Positions 23,836 to 31,917 of a stretch of DNA of 64,000 nucleotides are shown one piece after another; position 1 is the first letter of the stretch; each line of letters starts with the position of its first letter. The translations under genes and the position numbers were made by a program. This DNA is from Sinohyriopsis cumingii (Eukaryota > Mollusca > Bivalvia > Unionida > Unionidae), in the NCBI GenBank assembly GCA_028554795.2, contig CM068842.1:26322590-26386589 (forward strand), written 5' to 3'. Below the pieces are notes generated by a model that was not told the origin of the DNA, searched no databases, and saw nothing but the letters and a program-made list of their open reading frames with translations.

Positions 23836-23915
23836 AATATGATTGGCTCAAAGGGTACTACTTAAATAACACCCATGCATCTGGTTCATGATGTTACTTT
23901 TGAGCCAATCATATT
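23836..23915. repeat. 17-bp perfect inverted repeat carrying CCAAT boxes
   Basis: AATATGATTGGCTCAAA (23,836-23,852) and its exact complement (23,899-23,915) flank 46 bp. Each arm holds ATTGG/CCAAT. It lies just beyond the 3' end of the minus-strand relic, so it could be a terminator-type hairpin or a promoter pair of the old element. Confidence 0.5.
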
Positions 23916-24902
23916 ACGCTAAACAGGAGCGTACCTTTGTCCTGGTTTTTCATTCCCACAAGTACCATCTCAAACTCATCCATGCCAATCGTTTTATCCT
24001 CGATAGCCATGGAGTATAAGTTTAATAATCGTCCTGAGACTCCTTGTTGACGCCGTGAGAAGTTCTGAATGAGCGGGTATTCACGAATGCTAATATAGGG
24101 AAGTTATTCTGCAGGCACCGTTTGCAACACCGGTTACTACTGATATATCTACGAGAGCAAATCCGGCCGGCGTGCCCATTATAGTTGCTGAAGTTACAAT
24201 ATCATCAACACCAAAGCCAACACTGCTGGTTATACGGAATCTAATCTACATTTTCATGGACGCACCAGCTGATCCGTAATCATCCATGTATCTGACAGTC
24301 CGAGAAGCATCGCAAAAGTGTCAACGTTCTTGAGAATTACTTCTATTTCCTCTCCATCGTCATGATGCCGTTGCTTACAAATCCAATCGGAGAATTGAGA
24401 GTCGGTAATTAGTATTGACGCCCTGTACCAGTTTTCATTAAAAAGACCTCATAGTGAAGAAACGGTCTAGATGTGTTTTGCACTTTTACTTCTTTTTCAA
24501 TGATAGGGGTTACATGCCGGGTACAAATACTACTGAAAGTATCGGACACTACTATATGTAACACAGACTCAAATACGGTATCGGGTGGAACTTTGAATTG
24601 GGCCATTTTTTATACTTATACAATAGCTTTTACAACCGTAATCTGCTTCCCATTGCCAGATTCGGTATCATGGAATAGGCTCTACTTTGTTCGGCTTCAG
24701 TCATCATTCTACATACCGTGCAAGAATTGTAGCTGTAGGTTGAAGCGTAACTGTTTCTGGTGGTGTCCGAGTTACGGCTGGTTATAGTAGATCTCGAATT
24801 TACTGCACCATCTGTGACTTCTAATTTTTCAACCGTTCCGCAGCAACGCTTTTGATGCTATTAACGACTCCAATTGCAACTTGTTTACCGATTGGTGCAA
24901 TA
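23916..24902 (-). pseudogene. Remnant genes of an older virus-like element, left of the palindrome
   Basis: Pieces of minus-strand frames remain. The end nearest the palindrome reads APIGKQVAIGVVNSIKS, a style seen in small basic virion-type proteins of Polinton-like elements. Further left a hydrophobic Ala/Gly stretch is followed by a conserved-looking C-terminal part (AIEDKTIGMDEFEMVL), a layout I have seen in uncharacterised proteins of animal virus-like elements. It is broken in several places. The first frame is cut by the palindrome, and what looks like its upstream part lies at 39,281-39,430. Family assignment is tentative. Confidence 0.4.
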
Positions 24903-25143
24903 GCAGCAGGGGGGGCGAATCGGACATTTTGTCCAATCGTTATTTTGCTTAATTATTACTTTCTGCACTCAACGATCTAGTGTCGTCAGCGCCTGGTAAA
25001 AAAAAAACGACGACGTCGTTGGGGGATCGTCCAAACGTCATTTGGTTTAATTAACACCTTCTGCGCGTCGATCCCCAGCGTCGTCAGCGTCCGGTAAGCA
25101 CGTCGACGACCGCGTCGATGTCATTGCCCCCCCCCCTGCTGCT
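24903..25143. repeat. Outer terminal region of the left arm
   Basis: It starts GCAGCAG plus a G run and ends with a long C run plus TGCTGC, so the 241-bp block is itself bounded by short inverted repeats. Inside are two diverged direct copies of about 95 bp: GTCCAATCGTTATTTTGC... and GTCCAAACGTCATTTGGT..., each continuing to a (C/A)GTCGTCAGCG(C/T)C and a GACG(A/T)CG-rich end. Such a layered end is typical of a replication or joining terminus. Mirror copy at 39,041-39,280. Confidence 0.7.
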
Positions 25144-25175
25144 AAGTGGTTATTTACAATGAAAATTATTTACAA

Positions 25176-25634
25176 CTAACCGAATATTTGGTCAAGTCCG
25201 ATACGATATCGTGTCCGAGGATCATGTAAATTTATCGTTACAAATCCATGTGGGGTCGACTGAGCATGACTAAAAAAGTTTCGAAAAACATTAAAGTCCA
25301 TGTCACCGCCGCACCATGTCTGCCAAATATTTCGTAGCGTGTGTGTATCAACACCGTTGAACACAGCAAGAATATTACAGTTGTCTCTAATTACTTTTGG
25401 AATCTGAGTGTATCGTTGAGTGACATATATCACGTCAGTGTTTTTATGCCTGCCTCTGGAAAATATCCTAGCTGGGTTTTTTTGATTGTCTAACATAACA
25501 TCATCGTACACGACTAGATTGTTAACGTCGCCATCAATATCATCAATACCCGGTGCATCATTGATATCCGTAATAAACTCAATAACATTTTTTTTAGCGA
25601 TCGCTGATGCATTCTCGTTGAAATCTTTCAACAC
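25176..25634 (-). CDS. A32-like packaging ATPase, C-terminal part
   Basis: 152 residues. LVVYDDVML (about residues 41-49) is a Walker B-type strand and DVIYVTQRYTQIPKVIRDN (about 68-86) has the sensor-strand style of the FtsK/HerA-type packaging ATPases of poxvirus A32, other large DNA viruses and Polintons. The family pumps viral DNA into capsids. The nucleotide-binding N-terminal half is not part of this frame, so the gene is partial as seen. It is the outermost gene of the arm and is divergent from the HTH gene, with a 48-bp module between them. Family call is from motifs by eye. Confidence 0.65.
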   Translation of the reverse strand: MLKDFNENASAIAKKNVIEFITDINDAPGIDDIDGDVNNLVVYDDVMLDNQKNPARIFSRGRHKNTDVIYVTQRYTQIPKVIRDNCNILAVFNGVDTHTLRNIWQTWCGGDMDFNVFRNFFSHAQSTPHGFVTINLHDPRTRYRIGLDQIFG

Positions 25635-25648
25635 CTCGTAGCATCGAT

Positions 25649-25696
25649 GGGGAAACTGTCCTAGTTCATATAAATAATTATTATGACACTTTCCCC
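25649..25696. repeat. 48-bp inverted module (left arm, copy 1)
   Basis: GGGGAAACTGTC and GACACTTTCCCC face each other across 24 AT-rich bases containing TATAAATA. It lies in the 165-bp gap between the divergent ATPase and HTH genes. Mirror copy at 38,488-38,535. Confidence 0.85.
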
Positions 25697-25799
25697 ATGT
25701 GTGGCAGGTCAGTTTTGTAAAACAATTCCTTCATTACTCTGCCATGGGTCATTGTTGTTGTTGCTGTTGTTACAAAATAAAAATTTTTTTTATTAAATA

Positions 25800-26606
25800 A
25801 TGCCCCATCGGCGGTTTTTAACCGACGAGGATACCAATGAAATAATAAGACTCCGTGGGAAAACACCAATATCGGAAATAGCAGATCGATACAAAATCAG
25901 TTACCAGCGCATTTACAAGATATGGAAAAATGAGCCCGACAATGATATCAGAATGATTGACCTCAGCATCGACGATGAAATAAACCAGATTGTTGATACA
26001 CCCAGTGATGCGAATTCATCCATGGACGCCATCGTGGATAAACAGACCATTCAGGACTTGCAATGGCGGCTAAATAATTTGACCAACGAGAATAAATCAT
26101 TGCAACGACAACTCAAACACGTGTCAAGCACGGCCGATTATAATCGAGTACAACGGCGTTATGATTATTTGCAACAGCGTTATGATGATTTACAACAGCG
26201 ACACGATGATATGCAACGGCGTCACGATGATGCGCAACGGCGTAACGATGATGCGCAACGGCGTCACGATGACATGCGACGCACCATTAGTGGGCTTCAG
26301 CATGAACTCGGGAGTGTTCGGAAGGAATTGAATGAAGCGCAACACGATAATGCGCTACTGATTCAGCGAATCACCGAAATGACCGCAGTCCCCAGCGAGC
26401 CGGAAATAATCAGAAAAAAGAATAAATCCCACGAGGTTTATCCTCGTGCGGACAAATCTCACGAGAATAAATCTCACGAGAATAAATCTCACGAGAATAA
26501 ATCTCGTGAGGATAAATTCACGATCAACGAAATCCCCGGTGTGGTATCTCGCAGCGATATTAGGTTTGTGAACCGCATGGACAGGGTGCTTCAAGATAGC
26601 GACTAG
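25800..26606 (+). CDS. HTH-coiled-coil protein with heptad DNA repeats
   Basis: 268 residues. Residues about 8-45 look like a helix-turn-helix of the transposase/resolvase type (DEDTNEIIRLRGKTPISEIA, then ADRYKISYQRIYKIW). Residues about 80-190 are a long coiled coil; part of it is seven-residue repeats (QQRHDDM, QRRHDDA) encoded by a 21-bp repeat. Near the C terminus KSHEN is repeated four times from a 15-bp repeat. A DNA-binding head on a rod suggests a structural or regulatory role at DNA, perhaps holding copies together; this is inference. Its end overlaps the end of the 88-residue gene on the other strand by 4 bp. Mirror copy at 37,578-38,384. Confidence 0.7.
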   Translation: MPHRRFLTDEDTNEIIRLRGKTPISEIADRYKISYQRIYKIWKNEPDNDIRMIDLSIDDEINQIVDTPSDANSSMDAIVDKQTIQDLQWRLNNLTNENKSLQRQLKHVSSTADYNRVQRRYDYLQQRYDDLQQRHDDMQRRHDDAQRRNDDAQRRHDDMRRTISGLQHELGSVRKELNEAQHDNALLIQRITEMTAVPSEPEIIRKKNKSHEVYPRADKSHENKSHENKSHENKSREDKFTINEIPGVVSRSDIRFVNRMDRVLQDSD

Positions 26607-26869
26607 ACTTTTCGTTCGGTAATTACGTCATGGTTTGGAAACATTTTTTCATATTCTCGTTGGTAATATTTGTCGCGGAGACATAACCGAGCTTTTGCTG
26701 AACGGCTTTCAAATATCATACAATCGTATTTATCCCCGCTGGGAAATTTCTGAACTGCATGATACTTTCCGTTCTTGAATTTTACACTGATTGGCGTTCT
26801 CGGGCAGGATTTTTTATATTCGCTGATGACGCTGTCGAATTTCACCGGGTGATATTCCAACAACGACAT
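26603..26869 (-). CDS. Small uncharacterised basic protein
   Basis: 88 residues, basic, beginning MSLLEYHPVKFDSVISEYKK, with Tyr/Lys-rich segments (YHAVQKFPSGDKYDCMIFES). No family recognised; the strand-rich look of residues 27-50 would suit a small nucleic acid binding fold, but that is a guess. It is convergent with the HTH gene (4-bp overlap of ends) and divergent from the NUMOD1-like gene with only 34 bp between start codons, so those two likely share a promoter. Exact conservation of the mirror copy (37,315-37,581) supports a real frame. Confidence 0.6.
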   Translation of the reverse strand: MSLLEYHPVKFDSVISEYKKSCPRTPISVKFKNGKYHAVQKFPSGDKYDCMIFESRSAKARLCLRDKYYQREYEKMFPNHDVITERKV

Positions 26870-26903
26870 TATAATTAAAGCCGTTATTTAATTAATTATT
26901 AAA

Positions 26904-27626
26904 ATGATATCAGGTGGACGATCCTGGATGAACAGTTGTGCCGAAAACTTTTCCAGACAAGCTAGTCATTTCGTTGATGATGTTGCTTCGGGGCGAATTA
27001 AACTAGCACCACCGAAATTACCATTATTTCGGTACGACAAAACCAGAATAATTTCTCCGACGAAACAACTTTACAAGGACACTAGAGTCAATACTATCTG
27101 TTTAAATATCAACGAGAAAAAGATCATCGAATTTGATTCCACCGCGGAGACGTGTAAATGGTTCAACCTCAGCCCGGACACAATTCAACAACCCTTTTTT
27201 CAGGCACGAGATGGAGTATTATGGATCGTGCTGCGCGGTGATATCGACGCGGAAAAGCGGGCTTGGTTTGATGACATTGATACTCTATTCGATAACGCGA
27301 TTAATAGTCTTCCAGAAAAACATCGGCTGCGGGTCAATTATTTACTCGAGTCCGGAGAAAACAAAACGAAATACGGCCTCAACCCCAAAATACCCACTGT
27401 TGCCGTTAATTTAACTAAACGAACAGTCCTGCGATTCAGTTGTATCAACGAAACGAATAATTACTTCCGTGTCTGCACGTCACGAAAGTCGTTTTTTAAG
27501 TCAGCGGGGGATTATTGGATTGTAATTCGCGGTGATAAAAAACATTGTACCACCAAAGAGATAATTTCCGACGCGATGAAGAATTTAACGCCCGACCAGA
27601 AAAACGCGATGAAGGAACTGTCCTAG
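26904..27626 (+). CDS. Protein with two NUMOD1-like repeats
   Basis: 240 residues. Two repeats are visible: residues about 62-116 (NTICLNINEKKIIEFDSTAE... WIVLRGD) and about 162-212 (PTVAVNLTKRTVLRFSCINE... WIVIRGD). Each has the strand, 'xIxEFDS', helix pattern of NUMOD1/IENR1-type DNA-binding repeats common in homing endonucleases and viral genes, each closing with W-I-V-x-R-G-D. No nuclease domain is seen, so a DNA-binding or regulatory role is more likely. It is convergent with the primase-helicase gene, with modules filling the 236-bp gap. The frame ends inside module-like sequence (GGAACTGTCCTAG). Mirror at 36,558-37,280. Confidence 0.65.
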   Translation: MISGGRSWMNSCAENFSRQASHFVDDVASGRIKLAPPKLPLFRYDKTRIISPTKQLYKDTRVNTICLNINEKKIIEFDSTAETCKWFNLSPDTIQQPFFQARDGVLWIVLRGDIDAEKRAWFDDIDTLFDNAINSLPEKHRLRVNYLLESGENKTKYGLNPKIPTVAVNLTKRTVLRFSCINETNNYFRVCTSRKSFFKSAGDYWIVIRGDKKHCTTKEIISDAMKNLTPDQKNAMKELS

Positions 27627-27862
27627 TTATTATGACACTTCCTTCATCGATGGAGGAACTATTGACACTTTCCCCACTATCGGGAAAACCATCCATTACT
27701 CTGACCAGCCCTTCATTGATGGAGAAACTGTCCTAGTTCATATAAATAATAATTAGGACACTTTCTCCACTATCGGGAAAACCATCCATTACTCTGACCA
27801 GCCCTTCATTGATGGAGAAACTGTCCTAGTTCATATAAATAATAATTAGGACACTTTCTCCA
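27627..27862. repeat. Module cluster between convergent genes (left arm)
   Basis: Two full 48-bp modules lie at 27,721-27,768 and 27,814-27,861, repeated at a 93-bp period together with their flank (CCATCCATTACTCTGACCAG). A degenerate, compact version sits at about 27,612-27,680. In these copies the stems read GGAGAAACTGTCC and GGACACTTTCTCC. Both neighbouring genes stop inside module-type sequence. Mirror at 36,322-36,557. Confidence 0.85.
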
Positions 27863-30800
27863 CTATCGGGAAAACCATCCATTGACCGACCACACATGGA
27901 ATCGTAACATTGTAGTGTGTTCGTCCGTCGCGGTAATATTCCCTCCAGCGAATCCAACATCATTGATGACCTCGTTGATCCACGCCGGATTGTCTACAAA
28001 ATCAGATTTGGGCCAGTCGGGATAATACAATGTGTAGTTAGATCGCTCAGCGTGTTTGACATTATCGGATATCAATCGACCGCCGAATCCCTTGTAAATC
28101 GATTTGATTTTTTCAATGATGTGTCTCGGCGTCAATTTACCCCTTCTGAACTTCATGTCCGGAAATATATCGCCGAAATGTTTCAACAGCGCGTTGTACT
28201 TGTCAAGTCGGTCTGGTTGCGCTAGCATCTCAGATACGCTATTGATTAACCCGGCGCGACTCACGGGAACGCTCTTCACATCGAGTCGATCCGGAACCAC
28301 ATCGGGGAGACTCAACGCGCCAAGAACGTTTCTAACGATGTTAAGTTGTTGCCGGGGGTTGATTTTATCGGATCGACACGGCGTCGTTGCCACAGCGCTA
28401 CCGTTATTATGCTCGTCGACGAGAACGCGCTGATATCGCTGCAGCCGCGAAACGTTCTTATTCAGATGTTCTATCCGGTATTTATCTAGTTTTCTTACAT
28501 CGGTCTGGAATACGTAATTGAGATACGTCAACGCCTTTTCATATGGCTCTAGCCGCTGTTCGGGGTCGTATTGGTAGTATTTATCACCGATTTCATCACC
28601 AGTGATTTCATCACCAGTGATTTTATCACTGTCACTATTAACCGCGGCAATTCTCTCTCCGACGGACGATTTTAAAAAATCATCTACGCGTGGATCACTA
28701 TTGAGTACAGCGTCGCTGACTCGTTTCTGCTTTTGTTGTTTTTTTTTCTTCCATATTTCGTATTCATCTGGTAATTCCCATTCAACTGAATAACCGGTTC
28801 GTTTCATCATTTCAACGAGTCTGCACGTGAAATAACGTTTTGAATTGTTCTCGTCAATAATCGTGCTAATAAACATGTATCCGTAACCGGTATGTACATC
28901 ACAGCGGTTGGGCGTTCTAAACAGTAACTCCGTCGACGATAAATCCCTTTCATGTGATTCGATTGCGGAAATAATATCATCGCGGGTCAGTGGGAGCTCT
29001 GTGCGACTCCGTTTTGTTGCTGAATAATGTATTTCCGAAATATTTCTGAAACGATGGATGGCTTGTTTGGTAGCCTCTACAGACCCTAATTCCTCGGAAA
29101 ACACCGTCATGTACTTGAATCGCGGGTCCACAATGGATACCCCGGCCTCGACGGTATAATTGTAGATCACCACGTCGATGTTTTCAAACGCCGCAGTGGT
29201 ATCAGCGAAATCTCGTTGTTTTTCGGCCGGGTCAGTGTCCGCATGATAGTACTTTACTCGGTATCCTAATTGCTGTAATAATTTGGCAAGTGTTTCCACA
29301 GAATAATTTCCGCGTTGTTTATTGTGCGCGAATACAACTACACGATTTCCTCGTCGTAACATGTCCAGCAGTTTACTGTAGTTGTCTCGGTGAGACTGTT
29401 CCACAATAAATTTTTTACCATGATCGGGCCGATATTCGTTGGTGATGAATTTCATGTCCGGGCGATTCAAGTATTTCCTGAATAATTCCAAGTCGTCATT
29501 GTTAGCGTCCGCGTCAAGTACAATTACCCGTTTCGCGGATGAAATCAGCCATGTCAGTGTTCCCCAAATCTGTTTACCGCGTCTTGATGAGACTATCTGT
29601 CGAAGGATTCCGTGCCACTCATCCAGCAATAGAACATCGGGAATTCCCCCGACCCGTACAATTGATTCTATTTGTGAAATGACTTTACGAGGCTTTTTAA
29701 CGTTGAATATAATGTCTCCATGAATATTTTCGTACGATTCAAGATTATAGTCGATGGCGGTCTTTCTGGTAAATGTCTTTCTGTACGATACGCACAACAC
29801 AGACTGATCATCTCGTATTGATTTCCACGCCGACTCTGACTTGCCGAGTCCACAGTGGGATCCATCCATGTAGTCGTCGTTGAGAATGATTTTGCATCCG
29901 CGTCCACCTTCATGAACGGGTGACTCGTGATAAGTATAATCGGGAGTCCTCTTGGGAAACTCGCCACTGTAGTCCTTGCGGCGATAATTAAAACTCCTTA
30001 CATACCTTTCGTAGAGGGTTTTATCGTCACCAGTGATTTTATCACCATCACGCTGTATTATTATCTTTTGCGTGCTTCTGTAACAACCGATCACAAACTG
30101 ATCAGAGTAAACACGCACAAATGCGTCAATGGCCTTTCCCTCAATGAATCCACCGATCTCATTGTACCCGTGACGTCGCTGACATATGCTGCAAAATGAG
30201 CCTGCAACTCGCCGTAGCGACACTATGTTGCCGAGCCGATTTGTAGTCCCGGTTATTTGATCGGGTTGTCCGGACAACAACGTGGAAAATTGTCGAATTT
30301 GTTCAGCGGTGATTTCATCATCAGTGATTTTATCACCAGTGATTTTATCATCGGTGATTTCAGGTTTCAGTTGTTCGTAACACGGCTGAATAGAGACCGG
30401 ACAAGATAGCAGCGTGCTGGTGAATCCAACAGGATAAATCAATCGCTTATCAACGCTATTTGGTCTTGCCGACCTGGTTCCGGACAATTTGATGCTATAC
30501 AGTCCAGCTTGCGTATCAACATTCCATGTTGGTCTATCCGCGGCGACTTTCTTCAACAGCGATTGATGTTCCTCGAAATCTACCGGGATCGTTTTCAACA
30601 TGATGTGATAACCGCCGCTGGTTTCAAATACCAAAACATCGTTGATAGAGTCAACTAACTCATGGAAATACGACAACAACTCGGCCAGCGATGGCGTCTT
30701 GGAATCCACGTCGATGGTAGGATATCTGCACCGGTGTTTCGGAATAATTTCATTAACAGCGGAATGTCCCTGAAATTCCTTTATATCCGGATCATCTACG

Positions 30801-31048
30801 AATACATAGAATTTCCCCATTTGCTGGATGATTACTCCACGAATTTGATAGTCCGCAACGGTGAGAAGATCAATTGCGGATTTTTTACTGGAAACACTCC
30901 AGGATGGACCCAAATGCCTTCGGTAGTATTCTCGCACGTCGTGATACGTTTCCGGGGACGTAAAAAATTCATCCGGGGACTCCTCGTAGTAAGATGTTCC
31001 GCGCCCCAATGCGTCGATGAAGGTGTTATTGGAATAATGATTATCCAT
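27863..31048 (-). CDS. Primase-helicase: AEP primase fused to herpes origin-binding-type SF2 helicase
   Basis: 1,061 residues. The N-terminal archaeo-eukaryotic primase has the metal motif TIDVDSK (about 111-117) and SGGYHIML (about 144-151), followed by a zinc-type CSICQRRHGYNE (about 286-297). The helicase has a Walker A-like GSHCGLGKSES (about 396-406), DEAD-type LLLDEWHG (about 473-480), an SF2 motif V region (VEAGVSIVDP) and motif VI QAIHRFRN (about 662-669). Together this is the layout of the Herpes_ori_bp (UL9-like) family seen with primases in large DNA viruses. It would open origins and lay primers. Asp/Lys-Ile-Thr-Gly repeats interrupt it at three places. Central gene of the arm, divergent from the zinc gene with 53 bp between starts. 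Mirror at 33,136-36,321. Confidence 0.8.
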   Translation of the reverse strand: MDNHYSNNTFIDALGRGTSYYEESPDEFFTSPETYHDVREYYRRHLGPSWSVSSKKSAIDLLTVADYQIRGVIIQQMGKFYVFVDDPDIKEFQGHSAVNEIIPKHRCRYPTIDVDSKTPSLAELLSYFHELVDSINDVLVFETSGGYHIMLKTIPVDFEEHQSLLKKVAADRPTWNVDTQAGLYSIKLSGTRSARPNSVDKRLIYPVGFTSTLLSCPVSIQPCYEQLKPEITDDKITGDKITDDEITAEQIRQFSTLLSGQPDQITGTTNRLGNIVSLRRVAGSFCSICQRRHGYNEIGGFIEGKAIDAFVRVYSDQFVIGCYRSTQKIIIQRDGDKITGDDKTLYERYVRSFNYRRKDYSGEFPKRTPDYTYHESPVHEGGRGCKIILNDDYMDGSHCGLGKSESAWKSIRDDQSVLCVSYRKTFTRKTAIDYNLESYENIHGDIIFNVKKPRKVISQIESIVRVGGIPDVLLLDEWHGILRQIVSSRRGKQIWGTLTWLISSAKRVIVLDADANNDDLELFRKYLNRPDMKFITNEYRPDHGKKFIVEQSHRDNYSKLLDMLRRGNRVVVFAHNKQRGNYSVETLAKLLQQLGYRVKYYHADTDPAEKQRDFADTTAAFENIDVVIYNYTVEAGVSIVDPRFKYMTVFSEELGSVEATKQAIHRFRNISEIHYSATKRSRTELPLTRDDIISAIESHERDLSSTELLFRTPNRCDVHTGYGYMFISTIIDENNSKRYFTCRLVEMMKRTGYSVEWELPDEYEIWKKKKQQKQKRVSDAVLNSDPRVDDFLKSSVGERIAAVNSDSDKITGDEITGDEIGDKYYQYDPEQRLEPYEKALTYLNYVFQTDVRKLDKYRIEHLNKNVSRLQRYQRVLVDEHNNGSAVATTPCRSDKINPRQQLNIVRNVLGALSLPDVVPDRLDVKSVPVSRAGLINSVSEMLAQPDRLDKYNALLKHFGDIFPDMKFRRGKLTPRHIIEKIKSIYKGFGGRLISDNVKHAERSNYTLYYPDWPKSDFVDNPAWINEVINDVGFAGGNITATDEHTTMLRFHVWSVNGWFSR

Positions 31049-31101
31049 TATACTGTATGCTTTTTAATATTTAATTGAATGTTTAATAATGGTTAATAAT
31101 A

Positions 31102-31485
31102 ATGGTTAATCCGGCGCTTGCTGTCAATAAATGCAAATGGCTTCCCCAGGGATCAGGAGTTCCATGCGGAAAAAACTGCTACGGTGAGTTTTGCGGGGTG
31201 CATAATAGTAGATCGAAACAGGGGAGCAAGAACGGTCCTCAGCCCTGTCTCAGATGTGGAACGGGCGTCCGAGGAAGGATTAAAATTTGTATCAGCTGTG
31301 GAAGCCCCCAGTATCGGTCCGCGGTAGAATACTGCCAACGAAAGAATAAACCGATACCATCCCCGGAAGAATTCTTAAAATCACGATGGGGCGACCCGTC
31401 ACTGTCCACCTGTCGCACATGGTTAAAACATCAGACCGATGAAGGAAGTGTCAATCAGTTCCCGATAATGGGGAAAGTGTCATAA
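31102..31485 (+). CDS. Small zinc-binding protein
   Basis: 127 residues with two cysteine clusters. The first spans residues about 11-34 and ends GEFCGVH. The second begins CLRCGTG (about 50-56) and continues as a CISCGSP pair (about 69-75), like a zinc ribbon. The C-terminal third includes SPEEFLKSRWGDPS. The last dozen residues are encoded by the start of a 48-bp module, which also gives the stop codon. A nucleic acid binding or transcription role is plausible; no family recognised. The mirror copy (32,699-33,082) differs at one residue. Confidence 0.65.
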   Translation: MVNPALAVNKCKWLPQGSGVPCGKNCYGEFCGVHNSRSKQGSKNGPQPCLRCGTGVRGRIKICISCGSPQYRSAVEYCQRKNKPIPSPEEFLKSRWGDPSLSTCRTWLKHQTDEGSVNQFPIMGKVS

Positions 31486-31917
31486 TTATTATTTATATGA
31501 ACTAGGACAGTTTCCCCATCAATGAAGGAAATGTCAGTCCCAGATAGTGGAGGAAGTGTCATAATTATTATTATATAGGAACTAGGACAGTTCCTCCATC
31601 AATGAAGGAAGTGTCATAATTATTATTTATAAGAACTAGGACAGTTTCCCTACTGATGAAGGAAATGTCAATCAGTTCCCGATAATGGGGAAAGTGTCAT
31701 AATTATTATTTATAAGAACTAGGACAGTTTCCCCACTGATGAAGGAAATGTCAATAGGAATTCATCGGCGGAGACTGACTAGAACAGTTTCCTCACCAAT
31801 GAAGAAAATGTCAATTGCAAAACTGACCTGCCACACATGGGGAAAGTGTCATAATTATTATTTATAAGAACTAGGACAGTTTCCCCATCAATGAAGAAAA
31901 TGTCATTGCAAAACTGA
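31470..31917. repeat. Inner module array, left arm
   Basis: At least four full inverted modules (31,470-31,517; 31,549-31,597; 31,687-31,734; 31,839-31,886) and two or three partial ones, joined by TCAATGAAGGAAATGTCA-type linkers. Spacing inside each full module is constant (12 + 24 + 12, one has 25). Stems vary together: GGGGAAAG...TTTCCCC in three, GGAGGAAG...TTCCTCC in one. Ends 156 bp short of the palindrome centre. Mirror at 32,267-32,714. Confidence 0.9.

Noticed and set aside
26355-26594. Minus-strand frame with repeated ILVRF (and its mirror at 37,590-37,829)
   Set aside because: Antisense shadow of the 15-bp KSHEN repeats in the HTH-coiled-coil gene.
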